A stretch of 11,476 nucleotides of DNA, from the NCBI GenBank assembly GCA_049694275.1, contig JBAVQS010000118.1:1-11476 (forward strand), read 5' to 3'. The position numbers and the translations under genes were made by a program. This document shows positions 1 to 6,449 of the stretch, piece by piece. Numbering within the stretch: position 1 is the first letter of the stretch; each line of letters begins with the position of its first letter. This DNA is from JBAVQS01 sp049694275. GTDB taxonomy: Bacteria > Chloroflexota > Anaerolineae > UBA4142 > SHND01. Below the pieces are notes generated by a model. That model made no database searches. It worked only from the letters and a program-made list of their open reading frames with translations, and had not been told where the DNA came from.

Positions 1-767
1 TCCGGATCATCCCGCGGCGGCGTCCCCCGCGCCTCGCCGATCAAGTTGCCCGCCTGGTAATTGAGGAAATACATATTGGTCCCGGGCGCGCACGTAACCG
101 GATGATAGCCCCGGGCGACGAGCGCGAGATCTCCGTGCTTGACCGTAAACAGTTCGTCGAAACCGGTCGCGTCGTCATAATTCCGCTGAAGGCCGAAACC
201 GTCCTGCGGCTCAAAGCGATAGTAATAAGTCTCTTCGAGATAGGGCGAACCGTTCGCCCCATCATGATGGTGAGGCGGCCAGCCCGACCACATGCCGCCG
301 GGAACATAGACCTCGTAAAGGATAAGCCGCTCGGCGGGCAACGGGTGCGCCAGCACGTGGTTGACTTGCCGCCGCGCAGCGCCGCCGCCGCGCAGTTCTT
401 GCTTCATCTCCTCCGGCGTGAAAAGGCGCGTCGGATACCTGCCCTCCGCCGGCGCGCTCCCCGTCGAAAACTCGAAATCGGTTGTCGCCGTTACGAGGAT
501 GCTTTTTCGCGGAGGAACATAGAGGACATTAGATGCCCCCTTGAAAACATTTTCCCGGCTCAACGGAAACCGCTCGCCGGAAACCTCGACCATCCCAATG
601 CCTTGCAGTGGAACGAGCGCGACTTCGGTTCCCGCCGTCTCCTCTCGATAGGTCTCGCCTGCGAAGAGCCGGACAACTCGAAAAGCAAGATACTGCCATC
701 CCGCCGTTTCAGGCGTTACCTCTACGACCACGCCGGTTCCGGGTCGGGATTTATAAAAATGCTCCAA
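1..767 (-). CDS. iolB: 5-deoxy-glucuronate isomerase IolB, 3' end cut by window start
   Basis: IolB converts 5-deoxy-D-glucuronate to 2-deoxy-5-keto-D-gluconate, a cytoplasmic step of inositol breakdown after IolD. I translated this frame by hand: 255 residues are visible and open to the window edge. The family is about 270 residues (B. subtilis), so only some 10-20 C-terminal residues are missing. The second cupin half carries the recognisable signature: WPPHHHDG (residues 163-170), YLEETYYYRF (176-185) and RGYHPV (219-224), giving the likely metal ligands among His166-168, Glu178/179 and His222. The start is a TTG at 765-767 with GGAGG 6 nt upstream. The nearby ATG at 778-780 is in another frame and meets a stop after nine codons, and no better in-frame start lies upstream. 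It is the last visible gene of the minus-strand operon, 58 nt after iolE, with a large palindrome in the gap. The identity is secure; the TTG start is very likely. Confidence 0.93.
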   Translation of the reverse strand, partial: MEHFYKSRPGTGVVVEVTPETAGWQYLAFRVVRLFAGETYREETAGTEVALVPLQGIGMVEVSGERFPLSRENVFKGASNVLYVPPRKSILVTATTDFEFSTGSAPAEGRYPTRLFTPEEMKQELRGGGAARRQVNHVLAHPLPAERLILYEVYVPGGMWSGWPPHHHDGANGSPYLEETYYYRFEPQDGFGLQRNYDDATGFDELFTVKHGDLALVARGYHPVTCAPGTNMYFLNYQAGNLIGEARGTPPRDDP

Positions 768-773
768 TGGTCT

Positions 774-778
774 CCTCC
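774..778 (-). promoter_or_regulatory. Ribosome binding site that decides the TTG start of iolB
   Basis: The minus strand reads GGAGG here, a full anti-Shine-Dalgarno match, with a 6-nt gap to the TTG at 765-767. This is what fixes the non-ATG start of iolB. Confidence 0.75.
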
Positions 779-787
779 ATTTACGTA

Positions 788-819
788 AACCCGAAGGGTC
801 TGCGCAGACCTTTCGGGTT
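788..819. repeat. 32-bp near-perfect palindrome between iolE and iolB
   Basis: The left arm on the plus strand is AACCCGAAGGGTCTGC and the right arm is GCAGACCTTTCGGGTT. The 16-bp arms meet with no spacer and differ from perfect symmetry only at 796/811, which would be a G-U pair in RNA. An outer GTAAA (785-789) and TTTAC (825-829) extend the dyad loosely. It fills most of the 58-nt gap between the iolE stop and the iolB start. There is no following T-run on either strand, so it is not a classical intrinsic terminator. It may be an mRNA processing or stabilising hairpin, a leaky attenuator, a dispersed intergenic repeat, or an operator. Confidence 0.8.
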
Positions 820-825
820 GGGCAT

Positions 826-1722
826 TTACAAACCGATTGACCGCAGGTAGTCGCGGTTCCGCTGCGCGCTCTCTTGCGGCGAGCCCATGCCAGGTAACAC
901 ATCCTGCTCGACGACAATCCACCCCTCATAGCCGCGCTCGCGCAGACAGGCCGCAACACCCTGAAAATTCACATCCCCTTTGCCCAGCTCGCAAAAGATG
1001 CCATGCCGGACCGTCTGGAAATAATCCCACTCCTGCACATGGGATTGCCCATCAACCGTGGGGCTGTGGTCCTTGAAATGCACGTGCCAGATGCGGTCGT
1101 AATGCTTTTGCAAACCGGCGAGCGGGTCGCCACCGCCCAGGCGATAGTGACCGGTATCAAAACAGAGGCCGACGATTTTGGGGTCCGTCATCGCGAGCAG
1201 CCGGTCAATTTCGTAAGGCGTCTCGACAAAGCCGGCGCAATGGTGGTGGAAAACGGTTCGCAGGCCCGCCGCGTGATACACAGCGCGGGCGACGCGGTCC
1301 ACCCCCGCCGTAAAGGTCTGCCATTCGGCGTCATTCAATCCCATTGCGTCCGTCACGCGCCCGGCGTTCTGCGTGCGCGCCGGGTTTTTGCCATTGTCGT
1401 CGGCCAGCACCAGCAACGCATTGGGATTGACCGCCGCGAGCAGCCTGGCCGTCCGCACGGCCACTCCCTCGCCCTCGGCGTGCTTGTCCGCATTCGAAAG
1501 GTCCACGGGCACAAACGCCGCCAGGAGCGCGAGCTCGCGTCTTGTCACCTCGGTTCGCAACTGCGCCGGGTCGGTCGGCATGAACCCCCAGTCCCCCAGC
1601 TCGGTCCCGGCATAACCGGTCTCGTGAATCTCGTCCAACACCTGCGCGTAACCGGCCGTCTTGCCTTCCAATCCAAATTCGAGCACTCCCCAGGAGCACG
1701 GGGCATTGGCAATCCGAATCAT
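826..1722 (-). CDS. iolE: 2-keto-myo-inositol dehydratase IolE
   Basis: IolE dehydrates 2-keto-myo-inositol (scyllo-inosose) to 3D-trihydroxycyclohexane-1,2-dione, the substrate of IolD. At 298 residues it matches the family length. It is a single TIM barrel of the sugar phosphate isomerase / AP endonuclease 2 superfamily. Visible signatures are APCSWGV at residues 7-13, ELGDWGFMPTD at 41-51, HHHCAGFVETP at 159-169, LCFDTGHYRLGGGDP at 186-200, WHVHFKDH at 212-219, ELGKGDV at 245-251 and VVEQDV at 270-275. Likely metal ligands are Glu167 or a nearby His, Asp189, His215 and Glu272. The ATG start has GGAGG 6 nt upstream. It lies 54 nt downstream of iolA, across a heptamer repeat, and just upstream of iolB. 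A diverged paralogue is encoded at 8420-9307. The PTD, GHYRLGGGDP and FCELGKGD blocks separate true IolE from generic relatives, so I am confident of the name. Confidence 0.92.
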   Translation of the reverse strand: MIRIANAPCSWGVLEFGLEGKTAGYAQVLDEIHETGYAGTELGDWGFMPTDPAQLRTEVTRRELALLAAFVPVDLSNADKHAEGEGVAVRTARLLAAVNPNALLVLADDNGKNPARTQNAGRVTDAMGLNDAEWQTFTAGVDRVARAVYHAAGLRTVFHHHCAGFVETPYEIDRLLAMTDPKIVGLCFDTGHYRLGGGDPLAGLQKHYDRIWHVHFKDHSPTVDGQSHVQEWDYFQTVRHGIFCELGKGDVNFQGVAACLRERGYEGWIVVEQDVLPGMGSPQESAQRNRDYLRSIGL

Positions 1723-1741
1723 ATTTTCCTCCAGAACGAAA

Positions 1742-1776
1742 GACAGCCGTTAGCCGTCAGCCATCGGCGGTCATCG
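1742..1776. repeat. Heptamer tandem repeat abutting the iolA stop codon
   Basis: The plus strand shows three consecutive 7-bp units, GACAGCC, GTTAGCC and GTCAGCC (1742-1762), followed by degenerate units up to the iolA stop codon at 1777-1779. On the minus strand this reads as repeated GGCTNAC. It fills most of the 54-nt iolA-iolE gap. It resembles the short degenerate GCTGACGGCTAACGGCT-type spacer repeats scattered between genes in some bacterial genomes. No coding or terminator signal is seen. Confidence 0.6.
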
Positions 1777-3255
1777 CTAGAACTGGCGCGACCACTCTTT
1801 CGGCCAGCGCTCGACGACCACCTTGGTCTGGGTGAAAAACTCGACCGCGTGCTTGCCCTGGCCGTGGAGCGTGCCAAAGAAACTGTCCTTCCAGCCGCTG
1901 AACGGGAAAAATGCCATGGGCGCGGCAATGCCAACGTTAATGCCGATGTTCCCCACCTGGGCTTCATAGCGAAATTTGCGCGCCGCTGCGCCGTTGCTCG
2001 TAAACAGGCAGGCCATGTTGCCATAGTTGCCGCCGTTGACGAACTGGATGGCATCGTCCACCGTTTCTACATGAATCAGGCCCAGCACCGGGCCAAAGAT
2101 CTCGGTTCGTGCAATCTCGCTTGAAACCGGGAGATTTTCCAAAATGGTCGGGCGGATGAAATAGCCGCCCTCGTACCCCGGAATCCTGGCGGAGCGCCCA
2201 TCCACGAGCACCTGCGCCCCCTCGTTGGCCCCCTTTTGGATCAGGGCCTCGATGCGCTCTCGGCTGCGAGCCGTAATGACCGGCCCCATCTCGACGCTTT
2301 CGTCCAACCCATAGCCAACCTTGCGGGTGGCGGCGACATCGGCAATAGCCTCGGTAAAGGTATCCCGCGCCGCGCCGACGGTGATCGCCAGTGAGGCGGC
2401 AAGGCAGCGCTGGCCTGCGCAGCCAAACGCGCTATCCGCTACGATGCGCGTCGTCGCCTCCATGTCGGCGTCCGGCAGAATGATAATGGGGTTCTTGGCG
2501 CCCCCTTGCGCCTGCACACGTTTGCCATTCGCCGCCGCCCGACTATAGATATGCCGCGCAACCGCCGTGGAGCCGACGAACGTAATGCCACGAATCAGCG
2601 GATGGTCCAGAATTGCGTTCACCGTATCCGGTCCGCCATGCACCAGATTGACCACCCCTTTTGGAAACCCGATCTCGTCCAGCAACTCGAACACGCGCAT
2701 CATGGTGAGCGGCGTCCGCTCGGAAGGCTTGAGCACGTAGGTATTGCCACAGGCCAGCGCATAGGGCATGAACCAAAAGCTGATCATCGCAGGAAAGTTA
2801 AAGGGCGCGATAGTCGAGCAGACGCCAACCGGCTGGCGAATCATGAATTCATCGATTCCCGGTGCAATATCCTCGGAAAAGCCCCCTTGCAGCATCAGCG
2901 GAACACCGCACGCCACCTCGACATTCTCGATCGAGCGGCGGATCTCCCCGCGTGCCTCGCCGATAGTCTTGCCATTCTCCTCTGTGATCAGGCGAGACAA
3001 TTCTTCAAAATGCTGCTCGAGCAGATTCTTGAGTTTGAAAAGATACTGCACGCGGTCCCCGGCCGGCGTCCGCCGCCAAGCGTCAAGCGCCGCCTGCGCC
3101 GCCTGCGCCGCCGTGTCCACTTCTGATGCGGGCGACAGGGGGGTACAAGCCAATATCCCGCCCGTCGCCGGGTTGATGACGTCGAGCTGGGCGCTTGCCC
3201 CCGATGCGCGCCACTCGCCGTTGATATAATTCTCTAGCACCCTGTTGCTGTTCAT
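1777..3255 (-). CDS. iolA: Methylmalonate/malonate semialdehyde dehydrogenase (CoA-acylating) IolA
   Basis: This CoA-dependent aldehyde dehydrogenase turns malonate semialdehyde, the last inositol intermediate, into acetyl-CoA and CO2 using NAD+; the family (MmsA/MMSDH) also accepts methylmalonate semialdehyde from valine. The 492-residue length is normal. Seen in order: YINGEW (10-15), IAPFNFP (149-155), an NAD-binding stretch VLKPSER (174-180), FVGST (226-230), QGGAKNPIIILPDAD (250-264) and the catalytic loop GCAGQRCLA with Cys284. Arg107 in the IRRSIENVE block and Arg283 beside the catalytic Cys are the two arginines that distinguish this family from ordinary ALDHs. There is no Glu general base in the usual ALDH place (GGAKN replaces ELGGK), as expected for the CoA-acylating class. 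The ATG has GGAG 9 nt upstream. Near the start, residues 50-57 are encoded by a run of 9-bp repeats (about 3088-3116), simple Ala/Gln-rich coding sequence. It sits between iolD (80 nt) and iolE (54 nt). Confidence 0.95.
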   Translation of the reverse strand: MNSNRVLENYINGEWRASGASAQLDVINPATGGILACTPLSPASEVDTAAQAAQAALDAWRRTPAGDRVQYLFKLKNLLEQHFEELSRLITEENGKTIGEARGEIRRSIENVEVACGVPLMLQGGFSEDIAPGIDEFMIRQPVGVCSTIAPFNFPAMISFWFMPYALACGNTYVLKPSERTPLTMMRVFELLDEIGFPKGVVNLVHGGPDTVNAILDHPLIRGITFVGSTAVARHIYSRAAANGKRVQAQGGAKNPIIILPDADMEATTRIVADSAFGCAGQRCLAASLAITVGAARDTFTEAIADVAATRKVGYGLDESVEMGPVITARSRERIEALIQKGANEGAQVLVDGRSARIPGYEGGYFIRPTILENLPVSSEIARTEIFGPVLGLIHVETVDDAIQFVNGGNYGNMACLFTSNGAAARKFRYEAQVGNIGINVGIAAPMAFFPFSGWKDSFFGTLHGQGKHAVEFFTQTKVVVERWPKEWSRQF

Positions 3256-3335
3256 CCGCTAATCTCCATTCATCTCGTTCATACGTACCGGCCGCCCCAC
3301 ATTGGATCCGAGCACTATTGCCGATGGCGCCAAGC

Positions 3336-5204
3336 TCATACGAAATGCCGCTCCTTCTTGACGGCCTCCTCGTACTCTTGTCTTGCCTGTTGTACGCTCT
3401 CGCTCTCCGAGACCTCGGCAATAGCGACATCCCACCAGGATTCATAACCCGGCGCCCGTTCCTCGCGATCCGTCTCGATAATCGTCACCGTCGTCCGCGC
3501 CTGCGCGCACGATTCCCGCAGCGCGGCATTGAGCGACGGCAAATCCGTGGCCTCGATCACATACGCACCCATTCCACGGGCAATCGCCGCGAAATCAATC
3601 GGTAGGTCAGGGCCGGTCAACTGCCCTGTCCTGTCGTCCCGATATTTATAGTACGTGCCAAACCCGCCGCTGCCCAGCGAGTTGGATAACCCGCCGATGC
3701 TCTGGAACCCGTGATTATTAATCAGGATGATATTGAGCTTGATCCCCTCCTGAACCGCGGTGACAATATCCTGCGGCATCATGAGGAACGATCCATCGCC
3801 GACGATGACATACACCTCGCGCTCCGGCGCGGCCAACTTGACCCCCATTCCGCCGGGGATCTCGTACCCCATCGTCGAATAGCCGTATTCGAGGTGATAG
3901 CTCTTACTGTCTCGGGAGCGCCACAGCTTGTGCAGGTCGCCTGGCGCTGAGCCCGCCGCATTCAGAATCACATCCTGTGGCCGGGCCACCTCGTTGATCG
4001 CGCCGATGACCTCTCCCTGGCTGATCGGCGGGCCGTGCCTGAGATTATAGATACGGCTCACCTCTTGATCCCACTTGCGGTTCAACTCGGCGGCGCGGGC
4101 ATGGTATTCCGCCGCGGTCCGGTAATCGCCGACCAACCGGCTCAGCTCGTCCAGCGTCACGCGCGCATCGCCGACCAGCGCCACGCCGGAATGCTTGTAG
4201 GCGTCGAATTCGGCCACATTGATATTGATAAAGCGGACATCAGGGTTTTGAAAAGCGGTTTTACTCGCCGTCGTAAAATCGGAATAGCGCGTGCCGACGC
4301 CGATGACGAGGTCAGCGTCGCGAGCCATCAGATTTGCAGCAAACGTGCCGGTCACGCCGATTGCGCCGAGCGACAGCGCATGGTCATAGGGCAGCGCCCC
4401 TTTGCCGGCCATCGTCTCGCCGACCGGGATGCGGGTCTGCTCGGCAAAGGCCCGCAGCGTCTCGGTCGCCTCGCTGTAAATGACCCCACCGCCGGCGACG
4501 ATGAGCGGTTTTTTGCTCGCCCGGATCATCTCGGCCGCGCGTTCGAGTGCGGCCACATCGGGCCGCGCCCGCTGGATGTGCCACACTCGCTTGTCAAAAA
4601 GACGCGCCGGATAATCATACGCCTCGGCCTGCACATCCTGCGGCAGCGCCAGTGTCACCGCTCCGGTATCGGCGGGCGACGTCAGCACACGCAGCGCCTC
4701 GGGCAATGCATAAATGATCTGCTCGGGGCGGTTCAGGCGGTCCCAGTAGCGCGAGACCGGCTTGAACGCATCATTCACTGAAATATCCTGGGAATAGGGC
4801 TGTTCAAGCTGCTGCAAAACGGGGGCGACATTGCGTCGGGCAAAAATATCGCCCGGCAGGAGGAGCACCGGCAGGCGATTGATGGTTGCCATCGCCGCCC
4901 CGGTCACCATGTTCGTCGCGCCCGGACCGATGGAACTGGTGCAGGCAAAGGTCCTTAGGCGGTTGTTCATCTTGGCATAGGCTGCCGCCAGATGCACCGA
5001 CGCCTGCTCGTTGCGGACCAGATAATAGCGGAAATCGAGATTCTGTTGTAGGGCTTGCCCGATGCCCGTAATGTTCCCGTGACCAAAGATTCCCCATACT
5101 CCGCCGAAAAATTGGTGCTCGCGCCCATCGCGCTCGACGTACTGGTTCTTGAGGAACTGGATGATGGCCTGTGCCATCGTGAGCCGTCTTGTATCTTGCA
5201 TCAT
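3336..5204 (-). CDS. iolD: 3D-(3,5/4)-trihydroxycyclohexane-1,2-dione hydrolase IolD
   Basis: IolD is a thiamine diphosphate enzyme that opens the ring of trihydroxycyclohexane-1,2-dione to give 5-deoxy-glucuronate, the ring-cleavage step of the pathway. At 622 residues it is close to B. subtilis IolD (637). The usual three-domain ThDP fold is visible: a PYR domain with the cofactor-activating Glu66 in RNEQASVHLAAAYAK, a central domain with VAGGGVIYS (237-245) and GIGTRYSDF-like GVGTRYSDF (302-310), and a PP domain with YHLEYGYSTMGYE (436-448) and the ThDP/Mg motif GDGSF (469-473) to NN (496-497). Its C-terminus GYESWWDVAIAEVSE (586-600) is typical of IolD rather than of acetolactate synthase. 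The ATG at 5202-5204 has AGAGGAG 7 nt upstream. A second in-frame ATG follows directly, and the family-conserved part begins near Met10. The gene follows the transaldolase-like gene by 32 nt. Confidence 0.95.
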   Translation of the reverse strand: MMQDTRRLTMAQAIIQFLKNQYVERDGREHQFFGGVWGIFGHGNITGIGQALQQNLDFRYYLVRNEQASVHLAAAYAKMNNRLRTFACTSSIGPGATNMVTGAAMATINRLPVLLLPGDIFARRNVAPVLQQLEQPYSQDISVNDAFKPVSRYWDRLNRPEQIIYALPEALRVLTSPADTGAVTLALPQDVQAEAYDYPARLFDKRVWHIQRARPDVAALERAAEMIRASKKPLIVAGGGVIYSEATETLRAFAEQTRIPVGETMAGKGALPYDHALSLGAIGVTGTFAANLMARDADLVIGVGTRYSDFTTASKTAFQNPDVRFININVAEFDAYKHSGVALVGDARVTLDELSRLVGDYRTAAEYHARAAELNRKWDQEVSRIYNLRHGPPISQGEVIGAINEVARPQDVILNAAGSAPGDLHKLWRSRDSKSYHLEYGYSTMGYEIPGGMGVKLAAPEREVYVIVGDGSFLMMPQDIVTAVQEGIKLNIILINNHGFQSIGGLSNSLGSGGFGTYYKYRDDRTGQLTGPDLPIDFAAIARGMGAYVIEATDLPSLNAALRESCAQARTTVTIIETDREERAPGYESWWDVAIAEVSESESVQQARQEYEEAVKKERHFV

Positions 5205-5236
5205 GGGGCTACTCCTCTCGTTGCCAATTTTTCCAC

Positions 5237-6316
5237 CTACTTGACATCAGGATTTGGCAGCATGAAATCGCGAATCAGCGCGACAAAATCGTGCCAGGCG
5301 GCGATAAACGAGCGTAACGTGCGAACCGTCGCGCCGTACGCGTCGAACTCCTCGGGGGTCATTCCATTCTCATCATAGGCTCGGCCAAAGTCGGGTATTT
5401 TCTCAAGGGCATCCACGATCTCGGGCTTGACCGGCTCGTCCATCCGCGGGCTCGGTTTGTACCCTGACTCGTTGTACTTGACCTGCCACTCGTGCGGGAG
5501 GGTCAGCGATACATCGCCGCCGATAAACTCGGTCCAATGATAGAAATTGCGATAGGCCGCCGAGAGCAGGCGCGCCCGGTATCCCCTGGCCTTGAAAATA
5601 CCGTATGCCTTCTTGAAACAGGCGACGCCGGCCCATTCCAGGTACTCGGCAGGGATGTCGATGCCATCGCGCTTGACCAGCACCTTCATCCAGTCATCCG
5701 TGCGTCCCACCATGAGCGTAACGACGGGCGACATCGTGGCAATGCTCTTGCCTTCTTGCTCCCGATGCACGAGCCCGCGCTCGATGGCCGCCGCCGCCGC
5801 GAGCACCTGGGGAACCGTAAAGCTGACCGTAATATTCAGATTGATACCCCGGTACGTCGCCTCCTCCACCATTCCGATTCCGGCGTGGGTGGCCGGGACC
5901 TTGACCTGCATATTCGGTGCGAGGGACGCAAAATGCTCCGCTTGCGCCAGGATGCCATCGCGATTGCGATAGAGCGCCGGGTCCGTCTGGATCGAGAGGC
6001 GACCAAATTTGTGCTGTTCGCGTTCGTGAACGGGCGCAAGCTGATGCGCGCCGTTGACCGCCAGTTCCTGATAGATTTGCCAGGCAATCGCCGTTTCGGA
6101 CCAGGTCGAATGCTCTTGAATTACCCGGTTGATGCGGTCCCTCCACAGGTTCATCTCTTGCTTGAGGACGTTCAGCACGATGACCGGGTTACTGGTCGCC
6201 CCCACCGCCCCGCGGGCAATGGCATATTGCAATTCCTGGACCGAACAGGAATCGTTCCAGTAGCGCGTCGGCGTCGTCATCGACATCTCGTGCAACGGCC
6301 CATTAAACTCGCTCAT
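5237..6316 (-). CDS. Transaldolase-family protein, candidate class I aldolase of the inositol operon
   Basis: This is a 359-residue TIM-barrel protein of the transaldolase family and the first gene of the minus-strand operon. Visible active-site parts are Asp22 in YWNDSCS, the TSNP block (41-44), Lys139 in VKVPAT as the Schiff-base lysine, TEFIGGDVS (262-270) further on, and the phosphate-binding Arg205 in MVGRTDDW. E. coli TalB has a catalytic Glu96 in STEVD; here the matching stretch SIQTD carries Gln110. Fructose-6-phosphate aldolase (FSA) also has Gln at this site, and its VVKVPVT resembles the VKVPAT here. TalB Phe178 is replaced by Met202. I infer aldolase rather than transaldol transfer. 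The operon position suggests cleavage of 2-deoxy-5-keto-gluconate 6-phosphate to DHAP and malonate semialdehyde, the IolJ step. That is unproven, and an ordinary pentose-phosphate role is the alternative. The start ATG has GAGG 6 nt upstream. Confidence 0.85.
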   Translation of the reverse strand: MSEFNGPLHEMSMTTPTRYWNDSCSVQELQYAIARGAVGATSNPVIVLNVLKQEMNLWRDRINRVIQEHSTWSETAIAWQIYQELAVNGAHQLAPVHEREQHKFGRLSIQTDPALYRNRDGILAQAEHFASLAPNMQVKVPATHAGIGMVEEATYRGINLNITVSFTVPQVLAAAAAIERGLVHREQEGKSIATMSPVVTLMVGRTDDWMKVLVKRDGIDIPAEYLEWAGVACFKKAYGIFKARGYRARLLSAAYRNFYHWTEFIGGDVSLTLPHEWQVKYNESGYKPSPRMDEPVKPEIVDALEKIPDFGRAYDENGMTPEEFDAYGATVRTLRSFIAAWHDFVALIRDFMLPNPDVK

Positions 6317-6352
6317 CTTACACCTCGTTCGGTTTTAACTGTATTCATCTGA

Positions 6353-6358
6353 ATTATA
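6353..6358 (-). promoter_or_regulatory. -10 element of the minus-strand iol operon promoter
   Basis: The minus strand reads TATATAATTC with a perfect TATAAT at 6358-6353, about 36 nt upstream of the first start codon at 6316. This would give a short leader of roughly 30 nt. No convincing -35 box is seen at 17 nt (the hexamer there is GGCGCT), so an activator may be needed. ATTCGCG lies 2 nt upstream of the -10 in the same orientation. Confidence 0.5.
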
Positions 6359-6360
6359 TA

Positions 6361-6410
6361 CGCGAATCTCCTGTAAGCGCCTTGCGTATTCTTCAATTCG
6401 CGGAATTCAA
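6361..6410. promoter_or_regulatory. Candidate shared operator region between the divergent operons
   Basis: CGCGAAT at 6361-6367 and its reverse complement ATTCGCG at 6396-6402 face each other in the 133-nt divergent gap. The second copy lies in an imperfect dyad at 6392-6410 (TTCAATTC, GCG, GAATTCAA) that sits between the -35 and -10 zones of the plus-strand promoter. This placement is typical of a repressor site, but no regulator gene is in the window to match it to, so the binding protein is unknown. Confidence 0.4.
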
Positions 6411-6418
6411 GGTATAAT
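6390..6418 (+). promoter_or_regulatory. Promoter of the plus-strand operon
   Basis: A perfect TATAAT lies at 6413-6418, 31 nt upstream of the ATG at 6450. A weak -35, TCTTCA at 6390-6395 with 17-nt spacing, matches the TTGACA consensus at only three of six positions. The expected transcript would have a leader of about 25 nt that carries GGGAGG before the ATG. Confidence 0.5.
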
Positions 6419-6449
6419 TCCTACGGATTGCACACGAAGGGAGGACAAG

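Noticed and set aside
102..788. Plus-strand open frame of 228 codons over the iolB region
   Set aside because: The opposite strand encodes IolB with conserved metal-site motifs; this frame has none.
788..819. Intrinsic terminator after iolE
   Set aside because: The stem is strong but neither strand has a T-run after it, and iolB continues the operon immediately downstream.
1003..2124. Long plus-strand open frame, 373 codons, antisense to iolE and iolA
   Set aside because: It crosses two well-supported genes and their gap, has no family-like motifs or ribosome site, and is explained by high G+C antisense openness.
3088..3116. 9-bp tandem repeat (CGCCGCCTG units)
   Set aside because: It is coding sequence for an Ala/Gln-rich helix of IolA; no evidence of a separate element.
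4035..4781. Plus-strand open frame of 248 codons inside iolD
   Set aside because: It is antisense to the middle of an intact, full-length IolD and has no recognisable domain.
5237..6316. Sulfoquinovose transaldolase pathway
   Set aside because: The neighbours IolD, IolA, IolE and IolB define inositol catabolism, and no sulfosugar isomerase or sulfolactaldehyde gene is present.
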